Shown here: one piece after another, positions 26,156-35,122 of the stretch
How the letters are laid out: each line of letters begins with the position of its first letter
How positions within the stretch are numbered: position 1 is the first letter of the stretch
Virus record (IMG/VR): IMGVR_UViG_3300042505_001513
Span: 22,362-86,361 of that record
DNA length: 64,000 nt
Strand: one strand, 5' to 3'
Origin: a virus
The notes under the pieces: model-generated
Told to the model about the DNA's origin: nothing
The model's input: only the letters and a program-made list of their open reading frames with translations
Database searches by the model: none
Program-made: the position numbers and the translations under genes

Positions 26156-28690
26156 TTAAAATCCAAAAAACTCACTAGCTTTTGCATCATTTTCATTGGG
26201 ATAATCCCACTTCAAGACACTATAAAAGTCTACCAATTTACTCTTTAATTCTTGTTCATACATAGCTTCACGGTCTACATACTTGGTGATAAAGTCCATG
26301 ATTTGATCTGGATCAGTACCATCAGCTTTCATGGCAATACCTTCAATGCCATATTCATTTTGTTTCAGATATACCCACTTGATCTTTTGACCATGTAGGA
26401 TCTTTGGAACTGATTTGACCAAGTTCCATTTGACAAGTAAGTCATTGTAAGCCAAAGCAGCTTTAGCTTGAGCTGGAGTACCAGACAAAAACTTGAATGG
26501 TTGACGTTTGTTGTTGTCATAACTCTTGGTCTTGTCTTGACTCTCAAACTTAACGCTGGTGTTCTTAGCAATATCAACAATATTCAAGTTCTTGATATTT
26601 TCTTTGAAGTCCAAGATTTTTTGGTCAATAGTTTCTTTATCCGCCTTCTTTAATAGATCAATCAAGAACTCTTGCATGAATGAACGGAATTTAGCTGGAA
26701 ATGATGTTCTAACAACGTCAATACCTTTAACTTCCAGTTCATCACACACTACACCACCTTTGTTGATGATGAATTGACAATAACGTTTCTTTGCCAACCA
26801 GAATGAAGTCTTAGCAATAACTTCTTGTTTAGCATCAAACCTATGTACTTGAACGTTGAACATACGGTCTGCCATGATATTGAACATTTGATTTACAAAT
26901 GATTGAACTTCACCACAGACTTGTAAGATTGCTTTGGTCATCTGTTCTTCATCTTTGAGATCAATCTCCGGCATTGTCTTTTGAATGATAGGTAGAGCGC
27001 TAGCAAAACAAGAATCGGTATCAGTGTAAATAAGATAATCACCATCTTCTTTGAGTACATTTTTGTAATATTGGTTAATAGATTTACCGGCGGTTTTAAT
27101 AATATCAACACCAGTCAAAGTGACTGCTTCAGCATTGTCCTTATCATAAAAACGGAATACAGGTAGACCCAAGCAACCGTAAATACTGTTAAGCAAGATC
27201 TTTTGAATTTTTTGTCTGTTATCATAGAATTCATATTTTTCCCATTCTTTTAAATCTGCATGTTTCTTAGCCAACTTTCTTAAATTTTTACGTTCATCAA
27301 ACCACTTAACCAGAATGCTAGGTACAGTTCCCATATCACCACTTGGTTCTGGTTTCTTATACAAGACACCGTTACTAGCAACACTCAGATTGTTTTCAGA
27401 CAATAGTGATTTAAATTCATCCACAGTATATGGATTACCACCAATGTATAAAGTAGTTACATTGTTTTTAACATATTCTTCTACATTCCAGTTTTCTACT
27501 TTACCTACTTTAGTCTCTGGACTGATGTTAAGACTGATGATGATATTCGGATACATTGATGTAAGGTCCAAGTCAAACACCCAATCATAACGGCCGGGAA
27601 TAGGATCTTTAACATAAGCACCTTCAAAACCTTCTTCATTTTGTTCCAACTGGTTTTCATATTCAGCTCGACCTTCCAATGACTTGTTAGGAGCAACTTG
27701 TTTCTTTCTACGTAGATAAATAAGAATAGCACCTTCCAAAAACCTAGAACTCATGCCAAAATTCTCATAACCTACGTGTCCAGTATGACAGATACCTCTA
27801 GCTAGATCAATAAACTGTAATTTTTTATCAAGAGCAACAACGATCTTAACGTCATTCAAGTTATATTCAATGTATCTGTTAATATCATCTTTGTACAAAT
27901 CATTCAAACTACCTTTGTAACTGATCTTTTCAATATTAACAACCTTCTTGCCAATAGCACCTAGAGCATAACTTGGTTCATTCTTACCACTGAACTTCTT
28001 GTATAGAATCATATAATCCAAACAAGATACACCAGCAATAGTCATACGTTCCAAGAACTTGTTGAAATAACAAATACCAATTGAACTTAGACGTTTAGCA
28101 TTGGTTTCACCAACAACACGTTTTGCACGGTTGTACAAGTAAACCATATCAAATCCGTCAATGTTCCAACCAGTTACAATAGTAGGTTGAATTTCTTCCC
28201 ATTTGGTGAAGAAGTGCATCAACAATGATTCTTCATTGTCATATGACTTGATTTCAACGTTGTCATTGATACTGTCTTGAATCTTCATTTCCTTATCCAA
28301 GATGAATACAGTATATTGTTTTGTTGCATCATCATGAATAGCAATAGCTGTGATTTCCTTATCACCTTCTTCTACAACTGGAAATCCACCTTCAGAACTA
28401 ACCTCAATGTCAATTGTGACTACACGGTGACCTTTTGATGGTTCATCACTGTCTTCATACGCATCAATTAGAATACGAGTTTCCATTGGAACGTCACTTT
28501 CAAACAATGATGGATCTCTTGGATTGAAGTTATAAATCTTCTCCAACTTGTCACCATAGATTGAACGGTAAGTTCCGTTAGAACTCTTTCTGTATGCGTA
28601 GTTTCTGAATGGAAACTTCAAAAGTCCCTTTTCATCATCCCATATGTATGTGATGTTTTCTTTTTTATCTACAAAAATGTTTTGATACAT
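26156..28690 (-). CDS. 43: Family B DNA polymerase, gp43-like
   Basis: 844 residues from the ATG at 28690, 4 bases after the upstream stop; the longer frame is less likely. TIDIEVSSEGG holds the Exo I acidic pair (D94, E96), FDLDLTSMYPNIIISL motif A, KILLNSIYGCLG motif B and YTDTDS motif C. The C-terminus SEFFGF resembles the clamp-binding peptide of T4/RB69 polymerase. No intein or split. It is expected to be the replicative polymerase. Confidence 0.97.
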   Translation of the reverse strand: MYQNIFVDKKENITYIWDDEKGLLKFPFRNYAYRKSSNGTYRSIYGDKLEKIYNFNPRDPSLFESDVPMETRILIDAYEDSDEPSKGHRVVTIDIEVSSEGGFPVVEEGDKEITAIAIHDDATKQYTVFILDKEMKIQDSINDNVEIKSYDNEESLLMHFFTKWEEIQPTIVTGWNIDGFDMVYLYNRAKRVVGETNAKRLSSIGICYFNKFLERMTIAGVSCLDYMILYKKFSGKNEPSYALGAIGKKVVNIEKISYKGSLNDLYKDDINRYIEYNLNDVKIVVALDKKLQFIDLARGICHTGHVGYENFGMSSRFLEGAILIYLRRKKQVAPNKSLEGRAEYENQLEQNEEGFEGAYVKDPIPGRYDWVFDLDLTSMYPNIIISLNISPETKVGKVENWNVEEYVKNNVTTLYIGGNPYTVDEFKSLLSENNLSVASNGVLYKKPEPSGDMGTVPSILVKWFDERKNLRKLAKKHADLKEWEKYEFYDNRQKIQKILLNSIYGCLGLPVFRFYDKDNAEAVTLTGVDIIKTAGKSINQYYKNVLKEDGDYLIYTDTDSCFASALPIIQKTMPEIDLKDEEQMTKAILQVCGEVQSFVNQMFNIMADRMFNVQVHRFDAKQEVIAKTSFWLAKKRYCQFIINKGGVVCDELEVKGIDVVRTSFPAKFRSFMQEFLIDLLKKADKETIDQKILDFKENIKNLNIVDIAKNTSVKFESQDKTKSYDNNKRQPFKFLSGTPAQAKAALAYNDLLVKWNLVKSVPKILHGQKIKWVYLKQNEYGIEGIAMKADGTDPDQIMDFITKYVDREAMYEQELKSKLVDFYSVLKWDYPNENDAKASEFFGF

Positions 28691-28694
28691 ATTT

Positions 28695-28922
28695 TTAATA
28701 ACCCAACTTAGCTTTAAGTGAGTTGTATAGTTCAATATACTCTGGTTTTACGTACTTGTCAAACTGATTCACTCGTTGTTTTAGCTTTTCATCTTTAATA
28801 GCTGTGAATAATTCCACTTCCATTTGATAAGCGCTAATAACAGGAGGAGTTGCTAAATTAACAATTCCCCAAAGCATTGCGGTTTCATCTTCAGTTAATG
28901 AATACAATTGTTCTAATCTCAT
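28695..28922 (-). CDS. Small hypothetical protein leading the polymerase operon
   Basis: 75 residues, mostly helical (LYSLTEDETAMLWGIVNL...). The ATG is 7 bases behind the -10 box of a perfect promoter, so its mRNA is probably leaderless. The polymerase follows 4 bases after its stop. No family recognised; the position recalls small regulators near gene 43 in T4-like phages, but there is no sequence support. Confidence 0.6.
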   Translation of the reverse strand: MRLEQLYSLTEDETAMLWGIVNLATPPVISAYQMEVELFTAIKDEKLKQRVNQFDKYVKPEYIELYNSLKAKLGY

Positions 28923-28928
28923 AATTCT

Positions 28929-28957
28929 ATTATAACCTAATTTTTAAACACTGTCAA
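28929..28957 (-). promoter_or_regulatory. Perfect sigma70 promoter TTGACA-17-TATAAT for the polymerase operon
   Basis: Both hexamers match consensus exactly (-35 at 28952-28957, -10 at 28929-28934). The start codon at 28922 is 7 bases beyond the -10, where transcription should start, predicting leaderless mRNA. Confidence 0.9.
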
Positions 28958-29688
28958 TTTAATTTAACACCAAATATATTTGCGTCATAGTTTATAAAAA
29001 GTACGTTATTAAGTTTATCAGTTAACACTTGAGTTTCTTTAACGTGTACTTCTTTTTCTGTATCTTCTACTTCTTTGATACTGAAAGAGTTGCCTAAGTT
29101 ACTTATAGTACCTTCTCTTGGAGACAACACTATTTGTGGTGTTATAACAAGGTAATCATCAGCTTTTAATTGTTTCTTTTTCTTTGACTTTGTATCTGAA
29201 ACTGTTACATTACCTTCTACTACGTATACATGAGTATATTTAGCACCAGATGTTACAAAGAATTTAGCATTGGTAAATGTAATAAATCCAAGAGGAGTAC
29301 CTATAGTAGTTTGACTAGGACATTTGCTTACGCAATATAAAACACCATCTACAGTAAAATTGAATGCGGATTCTTTTAACTTAACTATTTCAGGTAATTT
29401 GAACGTATTATTGTATTCAATTGGTGTTTGGTTGAAGTATACGCTGGTAGATTCCTTTTGATATACAGCAATTTTATGTGGAAACACGTAAGAAGTAGTT
29501 TGATTTGTACCAGCTACAACACTAAGACCATTTGTTAGTGTATATGTGTTACCAACAGTAGTGGACAACACACTCAATTTTCCACCAACTACTTCTGATA
29601 ACTCAGTTTTTTCTGTGGAATCATAAAGAAACAAACTGTTTGCGTTAACAGACAACACCATTAATAATGAGAATAATAGATTTTTCAT
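28954..29688 (-). CDS. Exported FecR-like domain protein
   Basis: 244 residues from the ATG at 29688, chosen because MKNLLFSLLMVLSVNANS is a good signal peptide; the upstream in-frame start would bury it. Residues ~170-205 (HVYVVEGNVTVSDTKSKKKKQL, ADDYLVITP) resemble the FecR domain's V-x-G-x-V ... G motif. FecR domains occur in cell-envelope sensors and exported proteins. An exported phage protein of this kind could act in the periplasm during infection. No lipobox. Confidence 0.5.
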   Translation of the reverse strand: MKNLLFSLLMVLSVNANSLFLYDSTEKTELSEVVGGKLSVLSTTVGNTYTLTNGLSVVAGTNQTTSYVFPHKIAVYQKESTSVYFNQTPIEYNNTFKLPEIVKLKESAFNFTVDGVLYCVSKCPSQTTIGTPLGFITFTNAKFFVTSGAKYTHVYVVEGNVTVSDTKSKKKKQLKADDYLVITPQIVLSPREGTISNLGNSFSIKEVEDTEKEVHVKETQVLTDKLNNVLFINYDANIFGVKLN

Positions 29689-29711
29689 ATTTAATAAATA
29701 GTTGTTATAGA

Positions 29712-29740
29712 TTGACTTCATATATTTTATAAGTTATTCT
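29712..29740 (+). promoter_or_regulatory. Promoter TTGACT-17-TATTCT for the nuclease gene
   Basis: -35 at 29712-29717 and -10 at 29735-29740. The ATG at 29747 is 7 bases from the -10 box, so transcription is predicted to begin at or next to the start codon. Confidence 0.65.
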
Positions 29741-29746
29741 ATTCAA

Positions 29747-30655
29747 ATGGATGTACAAGAAATAAAAAAGAAGCGGGTAAGTTTCAGCCAATATTCAATG
29801 TGGATGAAATGTCCCTATAGTTGGAAACTTAACTATCTGGAAGGTAAAAGAATCTATGACGCAAGTTTAAACATATTCTTTGGTACCGCAATCCATCATT
29901 CCGTACAAACATTCTTACAATCACTATATACTGAATCTGTTGAGAAAGCTGATAGTATCAATGTATTTGAACTGTTTAAGACTAAGTTTGAGGAAGAAAT
30001 CCAAAAAGAAAAGAGTAAACCAGGTAGTAAATTTACCTATACAGATGATGAATACACTGAATTTTTATTTGACGGTGAAGATATCTTAAAGACATTTCTT
30101 AGTACAAAGAACCGTCTCAAATACTTTCCTTCTCAGAAATATGAGTTTATTGGTGTGGAAATTCCATTGGATCTACCAATTAAGAATAACGTAGAGTTTA
30201 TTGCTTACGTTGACTTGGTTCTTAAAGATAAAGAAACTGGTAAGTATAAGATTTACGACTTTAAGACTAGTTCTAATGGATGGAATAAGTATCAAAAGGA
30301 AGATCCAGCCAAGTTTAGTCAGATCTTGCTATATAAAGCATTTTATGCAAAGAAGTTCAACGTTGATTTGAATCACATTGAAGTAGAATTCTTTATCTTA
30401 AAGAGAAAACTATATGAAGCTGTAGACTTTCCTCAAAGTCGTATTCAAATCTATGAACCCATGCACAATAAACAAGCAATTGCATCTACTCTAGGTGACT
30501 TTGCAACATTTGTTACTGAGTGTTTTACCGTTGAAGGTGATTACAATGTAAATGGTTCATATCCAAAGATTCCTGGTAAAGCTAAGAAGAATTGTAAGTA
30601 TTGTCAACATCACAAGGTTAATTGTAATGGCAAAGCAGATAAATTGTTAGATTAA
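29747..30655 (+). CDS. Cas4/RecB-like PD-(D/E)XK nuclease with probable Fe-S cluster
   Basis: 302 residues. RVSFSQYSMWMKCPYSWKL (C22), GTAIHHS (46-52), FIAYVDLVLKD (D156) and YKIYDFKTS (D171, K173) give the PDDEXK core of the PDDEXK_1/Cas4 group. C22 plus the C-terminal C283-x2-C286-x6-C293 forms the four-cysteine set that holds a 4Fe-4S cluster in Cas4 and AddB. There are no CRISPR genes nearby, so it is probably a 5'-3' or recombination exonuclease of the phage. Confidence 0.85.
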   Translation: MDVQEIKKKRVSFSQYSMWMKCPYSWKLNYLEGKRIYDASLNIFFGTAIHHSVQTFLQSLYTESVEKADSINVFELFKTKFEEEIQKEKSKPGSKFTYTDDEYTEFLFDGEDILKTFLSTKNRLKYFPSQKYEFIGVEIPLDLPIKNNVEFIAYVDLVLKDKETGKYKIYDFKTSSNGWNKYQKEDPAKFSQILLYKAFYAKKFNVDLNHIEVEFFILKRKLYEAVDFPQSRIQIYEPMHNKQAIASTLGDFATFVTECFTVEGDYNVNGSYPKIPGKAKKNCKYCQHHKVNCNGKADKLLD

Positions 30656-30675
30656 AATAAATCTACCTTAACTGC

Positions 30676-30693
30676 CGTATATATGTATATACG
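30676..30693. promoter_or_regulatory. 18-base palindrome, candidate operator of the RHH gene
   Basis: CGTATATA-TG-TATATACG is a perfect inverted repeat ending 5 bases before the start codon of the RHH-like gene. The decamer CGTATATATG also occurs twice as a direct repeat (30676-30685 and 30692-30701). Both arrangements suit a dimeric or tetrameric RHH repressor. Confidence 0.6.
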
Positions 30694-30698
30694 TATAT

Positions 30699-30923
30699 AT
30701 GAAAAGCAGTGTTACAACCGTAAAGGTAGATAATGGTTTATATGAGTCATTTAAGATTCAAAACGTTAAATCCAAGTTTCATTTGCAAGATCTAGTGAAT
30801 AGAGCAATGTATTTGTATTTGAATGACAGAGAATTTAAAGACAGATTATATAATTTCAGCATTCCAGTTTTAAGTGAAGAGGCACAAGTTACCAAATTAA
30901 GTATTACTGGATCTAAAAACTAA
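30699..30923 (+). CDS. Ribbon-helix-helix (Arc/MetJ-like) regulator
   Basis: 74 residues. TTVKVDNGLYESFKI forms the N-terminal strand and first helix, KFHLQDLVNRAMYLYL the second helix, as in RHH repressors. The palindrome immediately upstream suggests autoregulation. It stands at the head of the 18-kb rightward glycan operon, 6 bases before the first glycosyltransferase gene, so it may control that whole operon. The DNA-binding role is inferred. Confidence 0.55.
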   Translation: MKSSVTTVKVDNGLYESFKIQNVKSKFHLQDLVNRAMYLYLNDREFKDRLYNFSIPVLSEEAQVTKLSITGSKN

Positions 30924-30929
30924 CAATTT

Positions 30930-31460
30930 ATGAAGAAAAAGAAAATATTATTACTATCAGATGATTTAAGAATGCATAGTGGTATTGCAACTATGTCTAG
31001 AGAATTGGCCTTGGGTACAGTTCATCACTATGATTGGGTTCAAATTGCAGGTGCAATCAAACATCCAGAAGCAGGTAAAATTGTTGACTTAAATCAAGCA
31101 ACAAGAGATTTGACAAAAGTACCAGATGCAAATATCAAATTGTATCCTACCGATGGTTATGGAAATGAACAAATGTTATTTTCTGTTATTCAATCAGAAA
31201 AACCTGACGCAATCATGCATTTTACTGATCCTAGATTCTGGGGATGGTTATATGCTATTGAAAAACAAGTTAGAGCCAAATTACCATTGACGTATCTTCA
31301 TATTTGGGATGATTTGCCATATCCAATGTGGAATAGACCATTTTATCAGAGTTGTGACGCATTGTTTGCTATTAGTAAACAATCAAATAATATTGCTAAA
31401 CACGTATTGGGAGCAGAAAATTGTTTCTCATTAGATGAAGTAGAAAACCAAACAGTTTAA
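30930..31460 (+). CDS. N-terminal half of a split GT4 glycosyltransferase
   Basis: 176 residues. ILLLSDDLRMHSGIATMSRELA is the start of a GT-B N-terminal domain, with FTDPRFWGWLYAIEK and LTYLHIWDDLPYP in the donor half, ending at LFAISKQSNNIAKHVLG. A stop then follows, and the C-terminal domain is encoded by the next gene, 7 bases on and in another frame. The two may work as a heterodimer or reflect a broken gene. The final 16 residues (AENCFSLDEVENQTV) could be the linker. Confidence 0.7.
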   Translation: MKKKKILLLSDDLRMHSGIATMSRELALGTVHHYDWVQIAGAIKHPEAGKIVDLNQATRDLTKVPDANIKLYPTDGYGNEQMLFSVIQSEKPDAIMHFTDPRFWGWLYAIEKQVRAKLPLTYLHIWDDLPYPMWNRPFYQSCDALFAISKQSNNIAKHVLGAENCFSLDEVENQTV

Positions 31461-31467
31461 TAAAGTT

Positions 31468-32454
31468 ATGCCATTTAAAAATAAAAAACATCTATTACAT
31501 TTAGTTCCTCACGGTATCAACAGTGATGTATTTATACCACTAGCTGCGGATCATAAGTTGATCAAAGAAAAGAAAAAGCAACTATTTGGTGATAAACAAT
31601 ATGACTTTGTATTATTCTACAACAGTCGTAACGTTCAACGTAAAAAGACAAGTAACGCAGTATTAGCTTTTAGAGCATTCTGTGACAATCTAACACCAGA
31701 ACAAGCTGCTAAGTGTGTATTGGTATTACATACAGAAAAAGTACAAGACGCAGGTACAGACTTACCAGAAGTAATTACTGCTCTGTGTCCAAATTATGAC
31801 GTAGTATTTGTTGAACATAAGATTAGTCCAGAAGAAATGTGTGCAATGTACAATATTGCAGATGTTACAATTCTAATCAGTTCCAATGAAGGATTTGGAT
31901 TGAGTATTGCTGAATCAATTATGTGTGGTACTCCAGTAATTACTACGGTAACTGGAGGGTTACAAGATCAAATTGGTCAAGTAGATAATGAAGGCAAACC
32001 ATTTGAATTTACCCTTGAATTTGGCACTAATAGTACTGGAAAATATAGAAATCATGGTGTGTGGGCTAAGCCAATTTGGCCCGCAGTTAAAACAATTCAA
32101 GGAAGTGTACCAACTCCATATATCTTTGATGATGTATGTACATGGGAAGAAGCTGCTGAAGCAATCATGTATTGGTATCTAATGACACCAGAACAACGTG
32201 AAAAGTGTGGTTTGGAAGGTCGTAGATGGGCAATGAATGAAGGTGGTATTAATGCCAAGAATATGTGTGCTCAATTCATCAAGGCAATGGATTATACTAT
32301 TAATAACTTTATTCCAGAACCTGGGTTTTCTATTCATACAACATCTGATTGTGTTGGTAATTCACAACCACATAATACGTTTGGTGTAGAAGTTCCTAAG
32401 ATTAACATTGACAAATTAAAATCAGAAATTGATACTACACTATCTAAACTATGA
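31468..32454 (+). CDS. C-terminal half of a split GT4 glycosyltransferase
   Basis: 328 residues. HLVPHGINSDVFIPL continues exactly where the previous gene stops; FYNSRNVQRKK (50-60) is the domain-opening motif, and SSNEGFGLSIAES (138-150) contains the GT4 EX7E pair (E141 and E149). The C-terminus VPKINIDKLKSEIDTTL resembles the tail of the GT encoded at 33118. The start at 31468 follows two stop codons (TAATAA). It overlaps the dUTPase gene by 4 bases. Confidence 0.8.
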   Translation: MPFKNKKHLLHLVPHGINSDVFIPLAADHKLIKEKKKQLFGDKQYDFVLFYNSRNVQRKKTSNAVLAFRAFCDNLTPEQAAKCVLVLHTEKVQDAGTDLPEVITALCPNYDVVFVEHKISPEEMCAMYNIADVTILISSNEGFGLSIAESIMCGTPVITTVTGGLQDQIGQVDNEGKPFEFTLEFGTNSTGKYRNHGVWAKPIWPAVKTIQGSVPTPYIFDDVCTWEEAAEAIMYWYLMTPEQREKCGLEGRRWAMNEGGINAKNMCAQFIKAMDYTINNFIPEPGFSIHTTSDCVGNSQPHNTFGVEVPKINIDKLKSEIDTTLSKL

Positions 32455-33113
32455 AGATTCAAGTATTAAAGAATGAAACTTATCAATCCGTAGATAATCT
32501 ACCCAAGAAAGGTACTGATAGAGCTACTGGATTTGATGTGATTGTCACCAGTGATCCTGAAATTATTGGTGAAAAGTATGAGAATGGTGCATACAAACGT
32601 ATTGATTATATTCAATATAAAACCAATCTTAAGTTAGCTGTACAAAAAGATAGAGTATTTAGTAACTTTGGTTACACTGATTTGGACTATGATATTCTAG
32701 CATTTCCTCGTAGTAGTGTTAGTAAGTACAATCTAGTATTAGCCAACTGTATTGGATTAATTGACGCAGATTATCGTGGTGAAGTATTACTTCGTTTCAA
32801 GTATATCTGGCAACCAGAAGATTATAAAATTAGAACAGATAATCTATTGGAAGGATATGTTAACTCTACTAAACTCTATAATAAAGGTGATAAAGTGTGT
32901 CAACTCAAAGTGACTAAGGTAGAAAACGTTGAATTTGTGTTAGTAGATGAATTAGATTCTACTAATAGAGGTGAAGGTGGTTTTGGCAGTACAGACACCA
33001 AACAACAAATTAAAAACATTGCTGAATTGTATGAGAAAAACAATAACAGTACAGTAACACCACAAAAAAAATATATTGATGCAATTAAAGAAAGAGAACA
33101 AAAACTAGGATAA
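32451..33113 (+). CDS. dut: dUTPase
   Basis: 220 residues. The five motifs of trimeric dUTPases are visible: ATGFDV (25-30), PRSSVSKYNL (86-95), GLIDADYRGEV (102-112), KGDKVCQLKV (145-154) and RGEGGFGST (173-181). Longer than usual (about 150), with an insertion around residues 36-60 and 120-140. It hydrolyses dUTP to dUMP, protecting phage DNA synthesis. Unexpectedly, it is sandwiched between glycosyltransferase genes. Confidence 0.92.
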   Translation: MKIQVLKNETYQSVDNLPKKGTDRATGFDVIVTSDPEIIGEKYENGAYKRIDYIQYKTNLKLAVQKDRVFSNFGYTDLDYDILAFPRSSVSKYNLVLANCIGLIDADYRGEVLLRFKYIWQPEDYKIRTDNLLEGYVNSTKLYNKGDKVCQLKVTKVENVEFVLVDELDSTNRGEGGFGSTDTKQQIKNIAELYEKNNNSTVTPQKKYIDAIKEREQKLG

Positions 33114-33117
33114 ATTT

Positions 33118-34449
33118 ATGAATAAACCATTATGTGTAATTCAAGGACCAGTCTTCAGTAGAAGCGGTTATGGTGATTTGGCAACAGATCTTGCAAAAAG
33201 TATCATTAGATATAATAAATATGATGTTAAAATTGCTCCTACAAGATGGGGTGGATGTCCATCAAAAATAACTGATTCAGATCTTACATCTGAAGAAGAT
33301 AAAAAGTTATTCAGTCACTTTTTAACTGCTCCTCTACAAAAACAACCTGATCTATTTGTACAGATTAGCATTCCAAATGAATTCCAATCAATAGGTAAAT
33401 ATAATATTGGTATTACCGCTGGTATTGAAACTACTGCGGCATCTGGTCAATTCATTGAAGGTTTAAATAAGATGAACATGAATATTGTTACAAGTAATCA
33501 TGTAAAGAAAGTATTTGAATCTGCACAATACCAAAAACAATATCAAGATGGCAAAGTAGAACCATTAAAAAGTGAAAAACCAATTGAAGTATGTTTCTGG
33601 GGTGCTGACACATCAATTTACAAGAAAACAGATGAAAAAGTTCAAAACGTTGATGATGTAATGTCAACAATTCCAGAAAAATTTGCATTTTTATTTGTTG
33701 GCCAATGGACGCATGGTGGATTATTTACTGACAGAAAGGACATTGCTACTTTAATCAAGGTATTCTCTGAAACATTTAAAGATTCAAAAACAGATAATAG
33801 ACCCTGTTTAATCATAAAGACTAATGGAGCAAATTTCTCAAAAGTTGATAGAGAAGACATTTTAAAGAAAATAAAAAAAGTTCAATCTTTAGTTGGAGGT
33901 AATGTTCCAAATGTATATTTAATTCACGGAGAACTAAGTCCAGTTGAGATGAATGCATTATTCAATCATGAAAAAGTAAAGGTACATGTCAATTTTACTC
34001 ATGGTGAAGGATTTGGACATCCAATTTTGTTATCAACATTAAGTGGAAAACCAACTGTTGTTTCAAATTGGAGCGGACATTTAGATTTCTTGAATCCTAA
34101 GTATGCGGAATTTTTTGAAGGAACAGTTAAACCAATTGATCCGGGATCAGTAAATGATTGGTTGATCAAAGAATCTTCTTGGTTTTATGTGTCACAAAGT
34201 CTGGCATCAGATAAACTAAAGAAATTGTATAATAGTCTATCAAAAGATATTTTGGAAGACTATGAAAAGTTAAGAGTTGAAAATGAACAAAAATTTAGTA
34301 TTCAAGCAATGGATGTTAGATTACATGAAATTTTAAATAAATACGTTCCTGAATTTTCAGTTGAACGTACACTGGTGTTGCCTAAATTGAAAAAAATTGA
34401 GGCACCAAAACTAAATAAAATTGAATTACCAACTCTTAAAAAATTGTAA
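33118..34449 (+). CDS. GT4-like glycosyltransferase
   Basis: 443 residues with a GT-B layout. VIQGPVFSRSGYGDLATDLA opens the acceptor domain, FAFLFVGQWTHGGLFTDRKDI begins the donor domain, and FTHGEGFGHPILLSTLSGKP is the GT4 donor-binding segment, though the second Glu of EX7E is absent. The last ~25 residues repeat a P-x-L-x-K-I-E pattern (LPKLKKIEAPKLNKIELP). A possible AGGAT lies 8 bases ahead of the ATG. Confidence 0.75.
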   Translation: MNKPLCVIQGPVFSRSGYGDLATDLAKSIIRYNKYDVKIAPTRWGGCPSKITDSDLTSEEDKKLFSHFLTAPLQKQPDLFVQISIPNEFQSIGKYNIGITAGIETTAASGQFIEGLNKMNMNIVTSNHVKKVFESAQYQKQYQDGKVEPLKSEKPIEVCFWGADTSIYKKTDEKVQNVDDVMSTIPEKFAFLFVGQWTHGGLFTDRKDIATLIKVFSETFKDSKTDNRPCLIIKTNGANFSKVDREDILKKIKKVQSLVGGNVPNVYLIHGELSPVEMNALFNHEKVKVHVNFTHGEGFGHPILLSTLSGKPTVVSNWSGHLDFLNPKYAEFFEGTVKPIDPGSVNDWLIKESSWFYVSQSLASDKLKKLYNSLSKDILEDYEKLRVENEQKFSIQAMDVRLHEILNKYVPEFSVERTLVLPKLKKIEAPKLNKIELPTLKKL

Positions 34450-34453
34450 CAAT

Positions 34454-35122
34454 ATGAATGATATTTTTATATCATATCTAGTAACAACAAAAAATACAGG
34501 ATTTGAACTCCAAACTCTTTTGGAACGATTGTATAAATATGGTTCTAACAATGAATGTATTATTTTAGATGATTACAGTGATGATCCATTGACGTTACAA
34601 GTATTAAATAACGTATCTGACAATAATTTCTTTAAGATTTATAAACATAAATTAGATAGAAATTATAGTGAACATAAAAACTATGGTAAGAGTCAATGTC
34701 AAGGAGAATATATTTTTCAAATTGATGATGATGAATTACCAACTGAAACATTATTAGAATCATTAAAAGAATTACTTAATCTTAATAAAGATATTGATTT
34801 ATTTTGGATTCCACGTATTAATGACTTTAGAGGAGTTAATCATATAAACGCCCAACAATGGGGATGGAAATTGACTCCCTATGAGGATAGATTGATTGTT
34901 AATTGGCCTGATGTACAAGGTAGATTATTTAAAAATTTACCTTATATTGAGTGGAAACGTAGATTACATGAAAAGGTGGAAGGATCAAAAACACATGTTC
35001 ATCTACCATATGAATATGAATTTGCGTTACACCACAACAAAACAATTGAAAAACAAATACAGACTAATATAAAGTATAACAAATTATTTACAGAAGAAGA
35101 AAATAAAGGATTTAAAATATGA
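34454..35122 (+). CDS. GT2-family glycosyltransferase
   Basis: 222 residues from the ATG at 34454, 4 bases after the previous stop. ISYLVTTKNTGFELQTLLERL, CIILDDYSDDP and QGEYIFQIDDDELP are the GT2 strand, the sugar-nucleotide D and the DXD (DDD). WPDVQGRLFKNLPYIEWKRRLHEKV resembles the C-terminal segment of small GT2/WaaE-like enzymes. It overlaps the next methyltransferase gene by 4 bases. Confidence 0.75.
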   Translation: MNDIFISYLVTTKNTGFELQTLLERLYKYGSNNECIILDDYSDDPLTLQVLNNVSDNNFFKIYKHKLDRNYSEHKNYGKSQCQGEYIFQIDDDELPTETLLESLKELLNLNKDIDLFWIPRINDFRGVNHINAQQWGWKLTPYEDRLIVNWPDVQGRLFKNLPYIEWKRRLHEKVEGSKTHVHLPYEYEFALHHNKTIEKQIQTNIKYNKLFTEEENKGFKI

